From assembly GCF_030316895.1 (NCBI RefSeq), contig NZ_JASZYV010000002.1:992001-1056000 (forward strand): a DNA stretch of 64,000 bases, read 5' to 3'. Origin of the DNA: Variovorax dokdonensis. Lineage in GTDB: Bacteria > Pseudomonadota > Gammaproteobacteria > Burkholderiales > Burkholderiaceae_C. Shown piece after piece: positions 29,154 to 38,186 of this stretch. Numbering within the stretch: position 1 is the first letter of the stretch; every line of letters starts with the position of its first letter. A model generated the notes under the pieces. The model had not been told where the DNA came from. It saw nothing but the letters and a program-made list of their open reading frames with translations, and did no database searches. A program made the position numbers and the translations under genes.

Positions 29154-30215
29154 CTAGGCGGCGCAGGCCGGCGCATCGGCCTGCGCTGCGGTGTCGAAGG
29201 GATGCAGGGCGCGGGAGCGATGCCGCAGCACACGCTCGAAATGGCGCGGATCATGCGGCTTGAGCATGGCTGCTTCGCGCGGGAGGTAGAAGTCCCACAG
29301 TCGGGAGATCCAGAAACGCAACGCCGCCGCGCGCAGCATGGCGGGCAGCAGCGTGCGTTCGGCGGCCGTCAGGGGCCGGACCGATTCGTAGGCCGAGAGC
29401 AGCGCAGCCGTGCGGCCTTCGTGCGCTTCGCCCGTCGGCAGGTCGATCGCCCAGTCGTTCAGGCACACCGCCAGATCGAACGCCCAGTGGTCGGTGCCCG
29501 CAAAGTAGAAGTCGAACACGCCGGACAGATGGGGCGGATGCCCCGGTTCATCCTCGCGGACGGCGAACATCACGTTGTCGCGGAACAGATCGGCATGCAC
29601 CGGACCGCGCGGCATGGCCGCAAAGGCGGGCGTCTGGGCCACATGGTTCTGGTAGGCCAGTTCGCTGGCGAGCAGCGTGGACTGCGCTTCATCCAGGTAA
29701 GGCATGACCACCGGCGCGGTTTCGTTCCACCAGGTCAAACCACGCAGGTTCGGCTGGATGCGCGGAAAGTCGCGCGCGGCGATGTGCATGCGCGCAAGCG
29801 CGACGCCCAACTCGGCGCAATGGGCCTCGGTGGGGGCGAGTTCGCTGCGTCCGGCCAGGCGATGGACCACCGCGGCAGGCTTGCCGGCCACCATGTGGAT
29901 GAACTCGCACGGCGCGTTGGCAGGAATCTCGAGCGCGTGCCCTTCTGGTGGCACGATGGCCGGATCGGCAAATGGCTCGGGCACCTCGATGCCCTTGCTT
30001 GCCAGATGCTTCATCAGGCAAAGGTAGTACGGCAACTGTTCGGCACCCAGGCGCTCGAAAAGCGTGAGCACGTATTCGCCTTGGTCGGTGCTGGCGAAGT
30101 AGTTGGTGTTCTCGATGCCGCCTTCGATGCCCTTGAGCGCATGCAGCGATCCAAGGCCCAGGCGCGCCATCAACTCGCGGGCTTCATCGAAGCCGACTTC
30201 CGTAAAGACAGCCAC
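29154..30215 (-). CDS. thrB: Homoserine kinase, type II (aminoglycoside-phosphotransferase fold)
   Basis: Phosphorylates homoserine in threonine synthesis. The 353-residue protein belongs to the protein-kinase-like ThrB of Beta- and Alphaproteobacteria, not the GHMP type. Marks are GGIENTNYF in the N-lobe, catalytic loop GPVHADLFRDNVMF, and the metal-binding segment GVFDFYFAGTDHWAFDLAV. The start codon is GTG at 30215, set by the family N-terminus AVFTEV. It lies 7 bases after the DUF2782 gene, which in turn diverges from polA; this set is conserved in Burkholderiales. Threonine synthase is not in the window. Confidence 0.94.
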   Translation of the reverse strand: MAVFTEVGFDEARELMARLGLGSLHALKGIEGGIENTNYFASTDQGEYVLTLFERLGAEQLPYYLCLMKHLASKGIEVPEPFADPAIVPPEGHALEIPANAPCEFIHMVAGKPAAVVHRLAGRSELAPTEAHCAELGVALARMHIAARDFPRIQPNLRGLTWWNETAPVVMPYLDEAQSTLLASELAYQNHVAQTPAFAAMPRGPVHADLFRDNVMFAVREDEPGHPPHLSGVFDFYFAGTDHWAFDLAVCLNDWAIDLPTGEAHEGRTAALLSAYESVRPLTAAERTLLPAMLRAAALRFWISRLWDFYLPREAAMLKPHDPRHFERVLRHRSRALHPFDTAAQADAPACAA

Positions 30216-30222
30216 AGGGCGG

Positions 30223-30597
30223 TCAGAACTTCAGGACATTCCAGACGGCCGGCCCGGTGCCGCCGGTCGCCTCGCCTTGCCCCTGCGAGTTGGTGCGCGA
30301 CGGGTTGGTCGGCTTGACTTCGTACTGAGGCATATTGCCCTTGGGCGTTACCGTGATGTCCTTGGTTTCGCCGCCGACACGGAGTTCGTCGACCTTGGTG
30401 CCGCCGTCATCGATGTGGATGCGCTCGATCTTCTGGTTCTGTCGTCCCTCTTCGCGCTGCAGATCCTTGCCCGGGATGGACTCGGCCGCGGGAGGCGCCG
30501 AGGTTGCGGGGGCCTGGGCCAGTGCAGAGCCGGCCAGCGCCGCGCAGGCGAGCGTCAGCAGCGTGGCGGGAAGGGAAGGAAGGTTCGGGCGGGGCAT
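30223..30597 (-). CDS. DUF2782 family secreted protein
   Basis: A 124-residue protein with a Sec signal peptide (TLLTLACAALAGSALAQA, cleavage near residue 29) and a DUF2782-like domain containing KIERIHIDDGGTKVDELRVGGETKDITVTPKGNMPQYEV. The family is periplasmic, small and of unknown function, and is often found between thrB and polA, as here. The ATG at 30597 is chosen because it opens the signal peptide; a longer upstream frame would overlap the polA control region. It is divergent from polA and 7 bases before thrB. Confidence 0.82.
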   Translation of the reverse strand: MPRPNLPSLPATLLTLACAALAGSALAQAPATSAPPAAESIPGKDLQREEGRQNQKIERIHIDDGGTKVDELRVGGETKDITVTPKGNMPQYEVKPTNPSRTNSQGQGEATGGTGPAVWNVLKF

Positions 30598-30719
30598 GAT
30601 GGCGGCTATTGTAGGTCTGCTGCCCCGTGCGTGCGCGCCATGGCCGGGTGCCTCGCACAGGTACTCGAACGCAGTGGGCACGCCCCGGGCAGGTCGACCG
30701 CGGCAGGCAAAATGCCTGG

Positions 30720-33530
30720 ATGAGCGACAACAAGACCCTGCTGCTGGTGGACGGATCGAGCTATCTCTACCGCGCATTTCACGCCATGCCGGACCTGCGC
30801 GCCGTGCCTGGCGACCCGACCAGCGCCGCCACCGGCGCCATCCGCGGCATGATCAACATGATGACGGCGCTGCGCCGCGAGGTCCGAGCCGACTACGCCG
30901 CCTGCATCTTCGACGCGCCAGGCAAGACCTTTCGCGACGACTGGTACCCCCAGTACAAGGCCAACCGCTCCCCCATGCCGGACGATCTGCGCAGCCAGAT
31001 CGACCCCATCCATCAGGTGGTCCGCCTGCTTGGCTGGCCGGTGCTTTGCGTTCCCGACGTCGAGGCCGATGACGTGATCGGCACCCTGGCGCGCACCGGG
31101 CAGTCCCAGGGCGTGGAGGTGATCGTCTCCAGCGGCGACAAGGACCTGAGCCAACTGGTGACGGAGCACATCACCATCATCGACACGATGAACGGCAAGA
31201 AGCGCGATGTTGCCGGCGTGACGGCCGAGTTCGGCGTGCCCCCCGCGCTGATGGTCGACTACCAGACGCTGGTCGGCGACACCGTGGACAACGTGCCGGG
31301 CGTGGAGAAGGTCGGGCCCAAGACCGCCGCCAAGTGGCTCACGCAGTATGGATCGCTCGATGCGCTGATCGCCCACGCGGGCGAGATCAAGGGTGCCGCT
31401 GGTGAGAACCTGCGCAAGGCGCTGGATTGGCTGCCGCAGGGGCGCCGTCTCGTCACCATCCGCACCGACTGCGATCTGGACGGCCACGTGCCGGGCTTGC
31501 CGGCGCTGGATGCCCTTGCCATCGGCCCGCAGCAGGTCGAGGAACTCAAGGCCTTTTACGACCGCTTCGGCTTCAAGTCCCTGGTCAAGGCGCTGGAGGC
31601 GCAGGAGGTGCCGCCCGAACTGCTCGAAGACGCGGTGCGAAAGGCGGGGCAGGGCGCCAAGGCCGGGCCCCAGGCGGGACCGGGACTGTTCGATGCCGCC
31701 AGCGATGCGGCCGCATCGGTCGCCAGCAACCTGCGCTACGACACGATCTTCGAATGGCCCGACTTCGATCGCTGGTTGGCGCGGGCCATGGCGGCCGACC
31801 TTGTCGCGATCGACACCGAGACCGACTCGCTCGACGAAATGGTCGCTCAGATCGTCGGCATTTCGCTCTCGGTGGAGCCCGGCGAGGCGGCCTACATCCC
31901 GCTGGGCCACAACTACCCCGGTGCCCCAGCCCAGTTGCCGCGCGACGAGGTGCTGGCGCGCCTGCGGCCGTGGCTGGAAGACGAGGGCCGCAAGAAACTC
32001 GGCCAGCACATCAAGTACGACCGGCACGTCTTTGCCAATCACGGCATCGAAGTGCGCGGTTATGCGCACGACACGATGCTCCAAAGCTACGTGCTCGAAG
32101 CGCATCGTCCGCATGGCTTGTCGAGCCTGGCCGAGCGGCATGTGGGGCGCAGCGGCATCGACTACGAAGACCTGTGCGGCAAGGGTGCGCACCAGATCCC
32201 GTTTGCCCAGGTGGACATCGCCCGCGCCGCCGAATATTCGTGTGAAGACTCCGACCTCACGCTGGACGTGCACCGTGTGCTGTGGCCTCAGATCGAGGCG
32301 GACGAGAAGTTGCGCTTCATCTATCAACTGGAGATGGACAGCAGCGAGACGCTCTGTCGCGTGGAGCGGCACGGCGTGCTGATCGACGCGCCCGTGCTGG
32401 CGCAGCAGAGCCAGGAACTGGGCGCGCGGATGCTGGCGCTCGAGAAAGAGGCGCACGAACTGGCGGGCCAGCCTTTCAACCTGGGCAGCCCCAAGCAGAT
32501 CGGCGAGATCTTCTTCGGCAAGCTGGGCTTGCCCGTGGTGAAGAAGACGCCGAGCGGCGCGCCGAGCACCGACGAGGAAGTGCTCGAGAAGCTTGCCGAA
32601 GACTATCCATTGCCCGCGCGCATCCTGGAGCATCGCGGCCTCTCGAAGCTCAAGGGCACCTACACCGACAAGCTGGGCCAACTGGCCCTGCCGAGGACGG
32701 GCCGGGTCCACACGCATTACGCGCAAGCAGTGGCCGTGACCGGCCGCTTGTCGAGCAACGACCCCAATCTCCAGAACATCCCGATCCGCACGGCCGAAGG
32801 GCGGCGGGTCCGGGAGGCGTTCATCGCCCCGCCGGGTCATGTGATCGCCAGCGCCGACTATTCGCAGATCGAATTGCGCATCATGGCGCACATCAGCGGT
32901 GACGAAGCACTGCTGCGTGCCTTCACCGAAGGCATGGACGTGCATCGCGCCACCGCTGGCGAAGTCTTCGGTGTACCGCCGGAAGAAGTGAGCAGCGAGC
33001 AGCGCCGCTACGCCAAGGTGATCAACTTCGGGCTGATCTACGGCATGAGCAGCTTCGGGCTCGCGCGCAACCTGGGCATCCAGAATGCGGCCGCCAAGTC
33101 CTACATCGACCGCTACTTTGCGCGCTATCCAGGGGTGAAGGCCTACATGGACGAGACCCGGCTGTCGGCCAAGTCGAAGGGTTATGTCGAGACCGTATTC
33201 GGCCGGCGGCTCTATCTGCCCGAGATCAATTCACCCAATGGCCCGCGCCGTGGCGGCGCCGAGCGAGCCGCGATCAATGCGCCCATGCAGGGCACCGCCG
33301 CCGATCTCATCAAGCTGAGCATGGTCAAGGTCCAGCGTGTGCTCGACGAGGAGGCACGCGGCACGCGGATGATCATGCAGGTGCATGACGAACTGGTGTT
33401 CGAGGTGCCCGAAGACGAGGTCCAATGGGTGCGCGCCGAAGTGCCTCGCCTGATGGCTGGCGTGGCGGCGTTGAAGGTTCCTCTGCTGGCGGAAGTGGGC
33501 ATGGGGCCCAACTGGGACAAGGCTCACTGA
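30720..33530 (+). CDS. polA: DNA polymerase I
   Basis: Repair and Okazaki-fragment-processing polymerase. The 936-residue protein has all three domains: N-terminal 5'-3' exonuclease/flap nuclease (VDGSSYLYRAFHA, ADDVIGTLA, GDTVDNVPG), a 3'-5' exonuclease with intact first motif (AIDTETDSLDEM), so proofreading is probably retained, and the family-A polymerase domain with motif A (ASADYSQIELRIMAHIS), motif B (RRYAKVINFGLIYG) and motif C (QVHDELVFEV). The ATG at 30720 opens the conserved N-terminus. It is divergent from the DUF2782 gene and converges on the flavoprotein gene. Confidence 0.98.
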   Translation: MSDNKTLLLVDGSSYLYRAFHAMPDLRAVPGDPTSAATGAIRGMINMMTALRREVRADYAACIFDAPGKTFRDDWYPQYKANRSPMPDDLRSQIDPIHQVVRLLGWPVLCVPDVEADDVIGTLARTGQSQGVEVIVSSGDKDLSQLVTEHITIIDTMNGKKRDVAGVTAEFGVPPALMVDYQTLVGDTVDNVPGVEKVGPKTAAKWLTQYGSLDALIAHAGEIKGAAGENLRKALDWLPQGRRLVTIRTDCDLDGHVPGLPALDALAIGPQQVEELKAFYDRFGFKSLVKALEAQEVPPELLEDAVRKAGQGAKAGPQAGPGLFDAASDAAASVASNLRYDTIFEWPDFDRWLARAMAADLVAIDTETDSLDEMVAQIVGISLSVEPGEAAYIPLGHNYPGAPAQLPRDEVLARLRPWLEDEGRKKLGQHIKYDRHVFANHGIEVRGYAHDTMLQSYVLEAHRPHGLSSLAERHVGRSGIDYEDLCGKGAHQIPFAQVDIARAAEYSCEDSDLTLDVHRVLWPQIEADEKLRFIYQLEMDSSETLCRVERHGVLIDAPVLAQQSQELGARMLALEKEAHELAGQPFNLGSPKQIGEIFFGKLGLPVVKKTPSGAPSTDEEVLEKLAEDYPLPARILEHRGLSKLKGTYTDKLGQLALPRTGRVHTHYAQAVAVTGRLSSNDPNLQNIPIRTAEGRRVREAFIAPPGHVIASADYSQIELRIMAHISGDEALLRAFTEGMDVHRATAGEVFGVPPEEVSSEQRRYAKVINFGLIYGMSSFGLARNLGIQNAAAKSYIDRYFARYPGVKAYMDETRLSAKSKGYVETVFGRRLYLPEINSPNGPRRGGAERAAINAPMQGTAADLIKLSMVKVQRVLDEEARGTRMIMQVHDELVFEVPEDEVQWVRAEVPRLMAGVAALKVPLLAEVGMGPNWDKAH

Positions 33531-33560
33531 GGCGAAAGGCCGGCGTCTGCGCCGTCTGTC

Positions 33561-34787
33561 TCAGCCCAGTTCGTTGACGACCTGCACGGCCGATCCGAAC
33601 GCCAGCGTCAGTCCCAGCGCGCCGTGCCCGGTGTTGAACAGCAGGTTGGTCGGCGCCCCCTCGATCCTGCCGATGATCGGCTGCCCCGTGGGCGTGGCGG
33701 GCCGCAAGCCGGCCCAGGGGTTCAGCGTTTCGAAGCGGCTGCACGCTGGAAACAAGGCTCGCGCGGCATCGGCCAGCGACTGGATGCGCTCCGGCGCCAC
33801 GGTCCGGTCATGGCCGACCAGTTCCGCCATGCCTGCGACCCGCAGCCGATCGCCCAGACGGGCGAAGACCACCTTGCGCCTGGTGTCGGTGACGCTCACG
33901 CGGGGCGCCGAGTGAGCGCCTGCTCCAGGGTCGACGTCGAGCGTGATGCTGTACCCCTTGAGCGGGTAGACCGCAAGCCCGACGCCCAACATCCGAGCGA
34001 GCCGCGGAGAGTCGCTGCCAAGCGCCATCACGAAGGCATCCGCCTGCAGGTCGCCCGCACTGGTGCGCAGTGCCGTCACGAGACCGCGCTCGCGACGAAA
34101 GCCCTGCACCTCGCAGTTCAGGTGCACCTGCGCGCCCTTGCGCACGAGGGCTTCTGCCAACGACTGGCAGAGCTTCAGGCTGTCGATGGCGCACTCGCTG
34201 GGGGTGTAGACGGCGCCCGCGAAATGCTGGCGATAGCCGTCGAGCGCGGGCTCGATGGCCACGCACTGGGCGGCGTCGAGAACCTCCTGCGGCGCTCCGC
34301 CCAACTGACTTTGCAGCAGCACCTGTTGGCGGGCGCCTTCCAAGGCGGCCAACGTCGGTTGCAGGACCAGCTTGCCGGTCTGAGAGAAGTCGCAGTGGGT
34401 CGACAGCTCGGACAAGGCGCCTTCGAGCGCGGTGCGGCTGGCGGCCGCCAGTGCCAGCAGTCGGGCAGTGGTCTCGCGCGATTGGACGGCGTTGCAAGCG
34501 CCCAGAAAGCTCAAGCCCCAGCGCCACTGCGCGGGATCGAGCCGAGGGCGCAGCTTCAAGGGTGAATCCGGTGCCAGCAGGAGCTTGGGCAACTGCGCCC
34601 AGATCGACGGGTCGGCCAGCGGCTGGACGTACGAATAGCTCAGTTGCGCCCCATTGCCGCTGCTGGTTCCGCTGCCTGGCGCTGCCCGGTCGACGATGGT
34701 GACGCTGTAGCCGTCGCGCTGCAATTGCCAGGCCGTGGCCAGTCCGACAATGCCCGCCCCCAGGACGCAGACGTGTTTCGAATTCAT
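33561..34787 (-). CDS. D-amino-acid dehydrogenase-like FAD oxidoreductase (DadA family)
   Basis: A 408-residue DAO-family flavoprotein. The FAD dinucleotide fold is at the N-terminus (VCVLGAGIVGLATAWQLQRDGYSVTIVDR), followed by the DadA-like GSGTSSGNGAQLSYSYVQPLADPSIWAQLPKLLL, and the C-terminal FAD segment GLRPATPTGQPIIGRIEGAPTNLLFNTGHGALGLTLAFGSA. DadA enzymes oxidise D-alanine and other D-amino acids to 2-oxo acids, feeding electrons to quinone. No alanine racemase is adjacent, so the substrate is open; other DAO members (e.g. hydroxyproline-pathway enzymes) are possible. The ATG at 34787 gives the normal start. Confidence 0.88.
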   Translation of the reverse strand: MNSKHVCVLGAGIVGLATAWQLQRDGYSVTIVDRAAPGSGTSSGNGAQLSYSYVQPLADPSIWAQLPKLLLAPDSPLKLRPRLDPAQWRWGLSFLGACNAVQSRETTARLLALAAASRTALEGALSELSTHCDFSQTGKLVLQPTLAALEGARQQVLLQSQLGGAPQEVLDAAQCVAIEPALDGYRQHFAGAVYTPSECAIDSLKLCQSLAEALVRKGAQVHLNCEVQGFRRERGLVTALRTSAGDLQADAFVMALGSDSPRLARMLGVGLAVYPLKGYSITLDVDPGAGAHSAPRVSVTDTRRKVVFARLGDRLRVAGMAELVGHDRTVAPERIQSLADAARALFPACSRFETLNPWAGLRPATPTGQPIIGRIEGAPTNLLFNTGHGALGLTLAFGSAVQVVNELG

Positions 34788-34941
34788 GCCTTCGAGCATC
34801 GCATGAACCGCGCCAGTGGGGCGGTGTCCCGCCGGGCAGGCGCCGGATCGCGCGGGGGGGCTTGACGCGATTGCTAAGATCAAAAAGCGCTTGTGCTTGT
34901 CGCGGCTTTTCGCGAAAGACACATGGCCCGTCTCACTTCGC

Positions 34942-34962
34942 AAGCCGGCCCACCGCCGGCTT
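34942..34962 (+). promoter_or_regulatory. Hairpin in ZIP transporter leader
   Basis: AAGCCGGC (34942-34949) pairs perfectly with GCCGGCTT (34955-34962), ending 15 bases before the transporter ATG, in place of a recognisable ribosome-binding site. It may hide the start region. Confidence 0.4.
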
Positions 34963-34977
34963 CATTGTTCTCACACC

Positions 34978-35862
34978 ATGCAACTCTTCGCAATCTTGCT
35001 GGCGACGCTGATCGCCGGCATCGGCAGTGTCTGGATCGCGGCCCTGCTGATCCGCCTGGGTCGTCCTGGCGCGGACGGCGGCTCGTCTGGCGCTCAGTCG
35101 CTGCTCAGCCTGGCGGCGGGCGCGCTGCTCGCCACGGCCTTCATGCATCTGCTGCCGGAAGCCTTCGAGGCCGGCGTCCGTCCGGAACTGCTGTTTGCCG
35201 TCCTGCTGGGCGGGCTGGTGCTCTTTTTCCTGCTCGACAAGGCGGAGCTTTGGCACCACGGCCACGAGCACCATCACGGAGGGGAAGCTCCAGCGCACTC
35301 GCATGACCATCATGGGCATGCCCACCACGCGCATCACCACGACGATGGGCATCGCCCCGGCGGATGGGCGGTGCTGGCGGGAGACAGCGTCCACTGTTTC
35401 GGCGATGGGGTGCTGATCGCATCGGCCTTCATGGCCGACATCAAGCTGGGGGCGGTGGCCGCCCTGGCAGTGCTGGCGCACGAAGTGCCCCACCACATCG
35501 GCGACCTGGCCGTGCTTCGCCAATCGTCGTCGGATGCGCGTGCTGCGCTGATCAAGGTGTCGTTGGCCGGCACGGTGACGGCCCTTGGCGGAGTGCTCGG
35601 TTGGTGGCTGGTCGATCGCCTGCACGGTCTCTTGCCCTATTTCCTGGTCCTGGCCGCCAGCAGCTTCATCTACGTGGCGCTGGCGGACTTGATTCCGCAG
35701 CTGCAGCGCCGACTCAGCGCGCGCCAGACGGCCGCGCAGGTCGCCTGGCTGCTGGCCGGCATTGTGCTGGTCACGCTGGTGAGCCACCTGGTGCACGAGG
35801 GAAGCCACGACCACGATCACGAGCACGGATCGGCGGCCGGCCATGAAAATCATGCGCACTGA
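34978..35862 (+). CDS. ZIP-family metal transporter
   Basis: A 294-residue inner-membrane protein of the ZIP (zinc/iron permease) family with about eight membrane helices. The first metal site is HCFGDG (His139, Asp143) in helix 4 and the second AHEVPHHIGD in helix 5, matching the family HNxxDG and HEIPHxxGD motifs (first with Cys for Asn and Gly for a Thr-type residue). Between helices 3 and 4 a cytoplasmic loop holds 17 histidines in about 33 residues (93-125), and the tail is also His-rich. It likely imports zinc or a similar divalent cation. The ATG at 34978 opens helix 1. Confidence 0.92.
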   Translation: MQLFAILLATLIAGIGSVWIAALLIRLGRPGADGGSSGAQSLLSLAAGALLATAFMHLLPEAFEAGVRPELLFAVLLGGLVLFFLLDKAELWHHGHEHHHGGEAPAHSHDHHGHAHHAHHHDDGHRPGGWAVLAGDSVHCFGDGVLIASAFMADIKLGAVAALAVLAHEVPHHIGDLAVLRQSSSDARAALIKVSLAGTVTALGGVLGWWLVDRLHGLLPYFLVLAASSFIYVALADLIPQLQRRLSARQTAAQVAWLLAGIVLVTLVSHLVHEGSHDHDHEHGSAAGHENHAH

Positions 35863-35954
35863 GTAGTAGCCTGGGCTGGCGTTGAGGCGCGAACGCGCGC
35901 AACATTGGGGGTCCGACTTCCGAAGATGATTCTTCGAGCATCAGGAATCCGACC

Positions 35955-36191
35955 ATGAAGCGTCAGCCAAGCAAGGCCGCGCCCGTCGCGGCGGCCAAGA
36001 CTGCACGGGACAAACCGAAGCCCGGCGCCCACCTTTTCGAGCCTCCGGAGAACGAGGAGGAGGACGATTCCGACGTGCCGGATGAACTGGCCGAGGAAAC
36101 AGGCCTGGATCTGCACGATGCCAGCGATCTCGACGCCGACAACGTGCCGGCTGACGAGGAGTCAGATCGGGTCCTGCGCGCGCCGGACTAG
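35955..36191 (+). CDS. Small acidic hypothetical protein
   Basis: A 78-residue protein with a Lys/Ala-rich basic N-terminus (MKRQPSKAAPVAAAKTARDKPKPG) and a strongly acidic middle and C-terminus (HLFEPPENEEEDDSDVPDE and following). I recognise no domain, signal or membrane segment; it is probably disordered. The ATG has a purine-rich upstream sequence (CGACC before ATG is weak). It lies 92 bases after the ZIP gene on the same strand and ends just before the converging sulfurtransferase gene. Charge pattern suggests binding of a basic partner or nucleic acid, but this is a guess. Confidence 0.6.
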   Translation: MKRQPSKAAPVAAAKTARDKPKPGAHLFEPPENEEEDDSDVPDELAEETGLDLHDASDLDADNVPADEESDRVLRAPD

Positions 36192-36224
36192 CGGCGCCGC
36201 GGGATCAGCGCGAGCGCCCAGCCT

Positions 36225-37154
36225 TCAAGGCTCGGCGCCTTGGCGCTTTGGCGTTCCGGGGGTGTTGCTCCATTCGCTCCAGCTGCCGGCATAGAGCGCC
36301 GTGGGCGCGAAGCCGGCAATGCGCATGGCCAGCAGATTGGGCACGGCGCTCACGCCGCTGCCGCACTGATGCACCACCGTGGCGGGGTCGCGGTCGCCCA
36401 GCAGGGATTCGAACTCCGAGCGCAACTGAGCGGCTGGCTTGAACTTGCCATCCGGGCCCAGGTTGTCGGCAAAGGGGCGGTTGAGCGCGCCGGGGATGTG
36501 GCCGGCCACCGGGTCCAGTGGCTCGACTTCGCCCCGGTATCGCGCCGCGGCGCGCGCGTCGATCATGGTCTGTGCGGGGCTCTCGAGCGCAGCGACGACC
36601 TCCGAAGTGCCGACCAGTCGGGCCAACGGCTCGCCGATCACGTAATTCGACTGGAAGTGCGCCGGCTCCTCGCGGCTGGTGACCTCGTAGCCAGCCGCCG
36701 TCCAGGCCTGCAAGCCGCCGTCGAGCACGGCGACGGCCTCGTGGCCCATCCACCGCAGCATCCACCACAGGCGGCCGCAGTAGTTGCAGCCATTGCGGTC
36801 GTAGACCACGGCCTGCATCGAATTGGAGAATCCGACGCTGCTGAGCCAGGCCGCGAAGCGTTCCCGGCTGGGCAGCGGATGGCGACCGCCTGAGGCCGGT
36901 GCGTCGGCTTCACGCTGCGTGATCACGTTGCCGTCCTTGCCAGGCGCGCCGTGCTTGGCGCTCAGCGCGGTGTCGAGATGGGCATAGACCGCGCCCGGGA
37001 TGTGCGCCTCGCGATAGGCATGCTCGCCCGCATCGGGCTTCATCAGGTCGAAACTGCAGTCGAAGACCATCAGCGCGGTCGCGCTGTCTGGGCGGGATTG
37101 CAGGTCACGTAGTTGCTCGACGGAAATGAGTGTGTCGTAGGCCATGAGGCGCAT
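36225..37154 (-). CDS. sseA: 3-mercaptopyruvate / thiosulfate sulfurtransferase (rhodanese pair)
   Basis: A 309-residue enzyme with two rhodanese domains; it transfers sulfur from mercaptopyruvate or thiosulfate to an acceptor. The N-terminal domain lacks a catalytic Cys, while the C-terminal one has Cys264 in CGSGVSA; CG[S/T]GV loops are typical of mercaptopyruvate sulfurtransferases rather than thiosulfate-type CRKGV. The domain starts are VFDCSF and MIDARAAARYRG with GHIPGALNRPF. The ATG at 37154 has a GAGG site 7 bases upstream; an ATG three codons later (37145) is possible. It is 26 bases after the EamA transporter gene and may be its co-transcribed downstream partner. Confidence 0.9.
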   Translation of the reverse strand: MRLMAYDTLISVEQLRDLQSRPDSATALMVFDCSFDLMKPDAGEHAYREAHIPGAVYAHLDTALSAKHGAPGKDGNVITQREADAPASGGRHPLPSRERFAAWLSSVGFSNSMQAVVYDRNGCNYCGRLWWMLRWMGHEAVAVLDGGLQAWTAAGYEVTSREEPAHFQSNYVIGEPLARLVGTSEVVAALESPAQTMIDARAAARYRGEVEPLDPVAGHIPGALNRPFADNLGPDGKFKPAAQLRSEFESLLGDRDPATVVHQCGSGVSAVPNLLAMRIAGFAPTALYAGSWSEWSNTPGTPKRQGAEP

Positions 37155-37180
37155 TGTCTCGCCTCTTGCGCACAACGTGC

Positions 37181-38104
37181 TCAGTGTTCTTCCGCCGGTG
37201 CCTTGGGAACTGCCCGCTGCCGCAGCACGGTGGCGGCAATGCCGCTGACGATGATCAGGGCCATGCCGGCCCAGGCAAGGCCATCGATCGGGTCCTTGAA
37301 CAGCAGCAGGCTGTAGAGGGCGGCAAAGATGATCCCCGAATATTGCAGGTTGGCCACGACCAGCGTCGCCGCCGAGGTTCTAGCGCTGGAATAGGCGCGC
37401 GTCATGCACAACTGCCCTCCGGCAGCCAGCAGGCCGACCGGCAGTAGCCAGAGTGCATGGCCCCAGTCCCATGGGGACATGCCGGTGATCAGCGTCCCCA
37501 GGCCGCCGAACACGGCCGAACCCATCGCGAAATAGAAGACGGTGCGGGTCTCGGGCTCACCAATGCGCGACAGCGCGATCACCTGCATGTAGGCAAACGC
37601 GGCGGTCATGCCTGAAAGCAGTCCCGACAAGCCCGCCAGTCCCTGGTCTGCGCCCACACTTGGCCGCAGGACGAGCACCACGCCGCCGAAACCCACCAGC
37701 ACGGTCATCACCAGCGGAACCTGCAGCGGTGGCGGAGCGACGCGCCCATCCCGCCCTCGCAGCGGCACCCAGGCCAGCAATGCGCCGCCGACGAGGAAGG
37801 CGGCGATCCACACACTGCTCATGTAGTTCAGCGTCATGGCCGTGGCCAGCGGCATGCCGGCGATCGCATAGAACCAGGCGCCCAACGAAAACACGCCGAT
37901 GACGCTGCGCCAGACGTGCATGCCCGGATACTGGGTGCCCAGCCGAACGCCCTGGCGCCGCGCCAGCAGCGCGAGGAAGATCATGCCGATCACGCCGCGC
38001 CAGAACACCAGTTCGGTCATCGTGAACCAGTTGGAAGCGATCTTCACGCACACCCCCATCGAGGCGAAGAGGAAGGCGGCAAGAATCATCCAGAGCGCTT
38101 GCAT
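37181..38104 (-). CDS. EamA/DMT-superfamily transporter
   Basis: A 307-residue membrane protein with about ten helices in two EamA repeats, the first starting MQALWMILAAFLFASMGVCVKIASNWFTMTELVFWRGVIGM and the second near residue 165. EamA proteins export amino acids and other metabolites or act as multidrug pumps; a substrate cannot be read. The ATG at 38104 is chosen from the family N-terminus. It begins 24 bases after a terminator for the oxygenase gene, so it should have its own promoter or rely on read-through. The sulfurtransferase gene follows at 26 bases. Confidence 0.88.
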   Translation of the reverse strand: MQALWMILAAFLFASMGVCVKIASNWFTMTELVFWRGVIGMIFLALLARRQGVRLGTQYPGMHVWRSVIGVFSLGAWFYAIAGMPLATAMTLNYMSSVWIAAFLVGGALLAWVPLRGRDGRVAPPPLQVPLVMTVLVGFGGVVLVLRPSVGADQGLAGLSGLLSGMTAAFAYMQVIALSRIGEPETRTVFYFAMGSAVFGGLGTLITGMSPWDWGHALWLLPVGLLAAGGQLCMTRAYSSARTSAATLVVANLQYSGIIFAALYSLLLFKDPIDGLAWAGMALIIVSGIAATVLRQRAVPKAPAEEH

Positions 38105-38127
38105 GTCGAACGTGTGGAGCTGGCAGG

Positions 38128-38161
38128 AAAAAGCCCCGGCGCTGAGAACAGGCACCGGGGC
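38128..38161 (-). terminator. Terminator after the Rieske oxygenase gene
   Basis: On the minus strand GCCCCGG (38161-38155) pairs with CCGGGGC (38139-38133) around a 15-base loop, followed by TTTTT. It lies 25 bases past the oxygenase stop. Confidence 0.8.
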
Positions 38162-38186
38162 AGGAATGTGGATTGTCGCAGGAGGA

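Noticed and set aside
30606-32945. Minus-strand open frame of 779 codons
   Set aside because: Lies wholly against polA, which has all catalytic motifs; composition is that of reversed GC-rich codons and no domain is recognisable.
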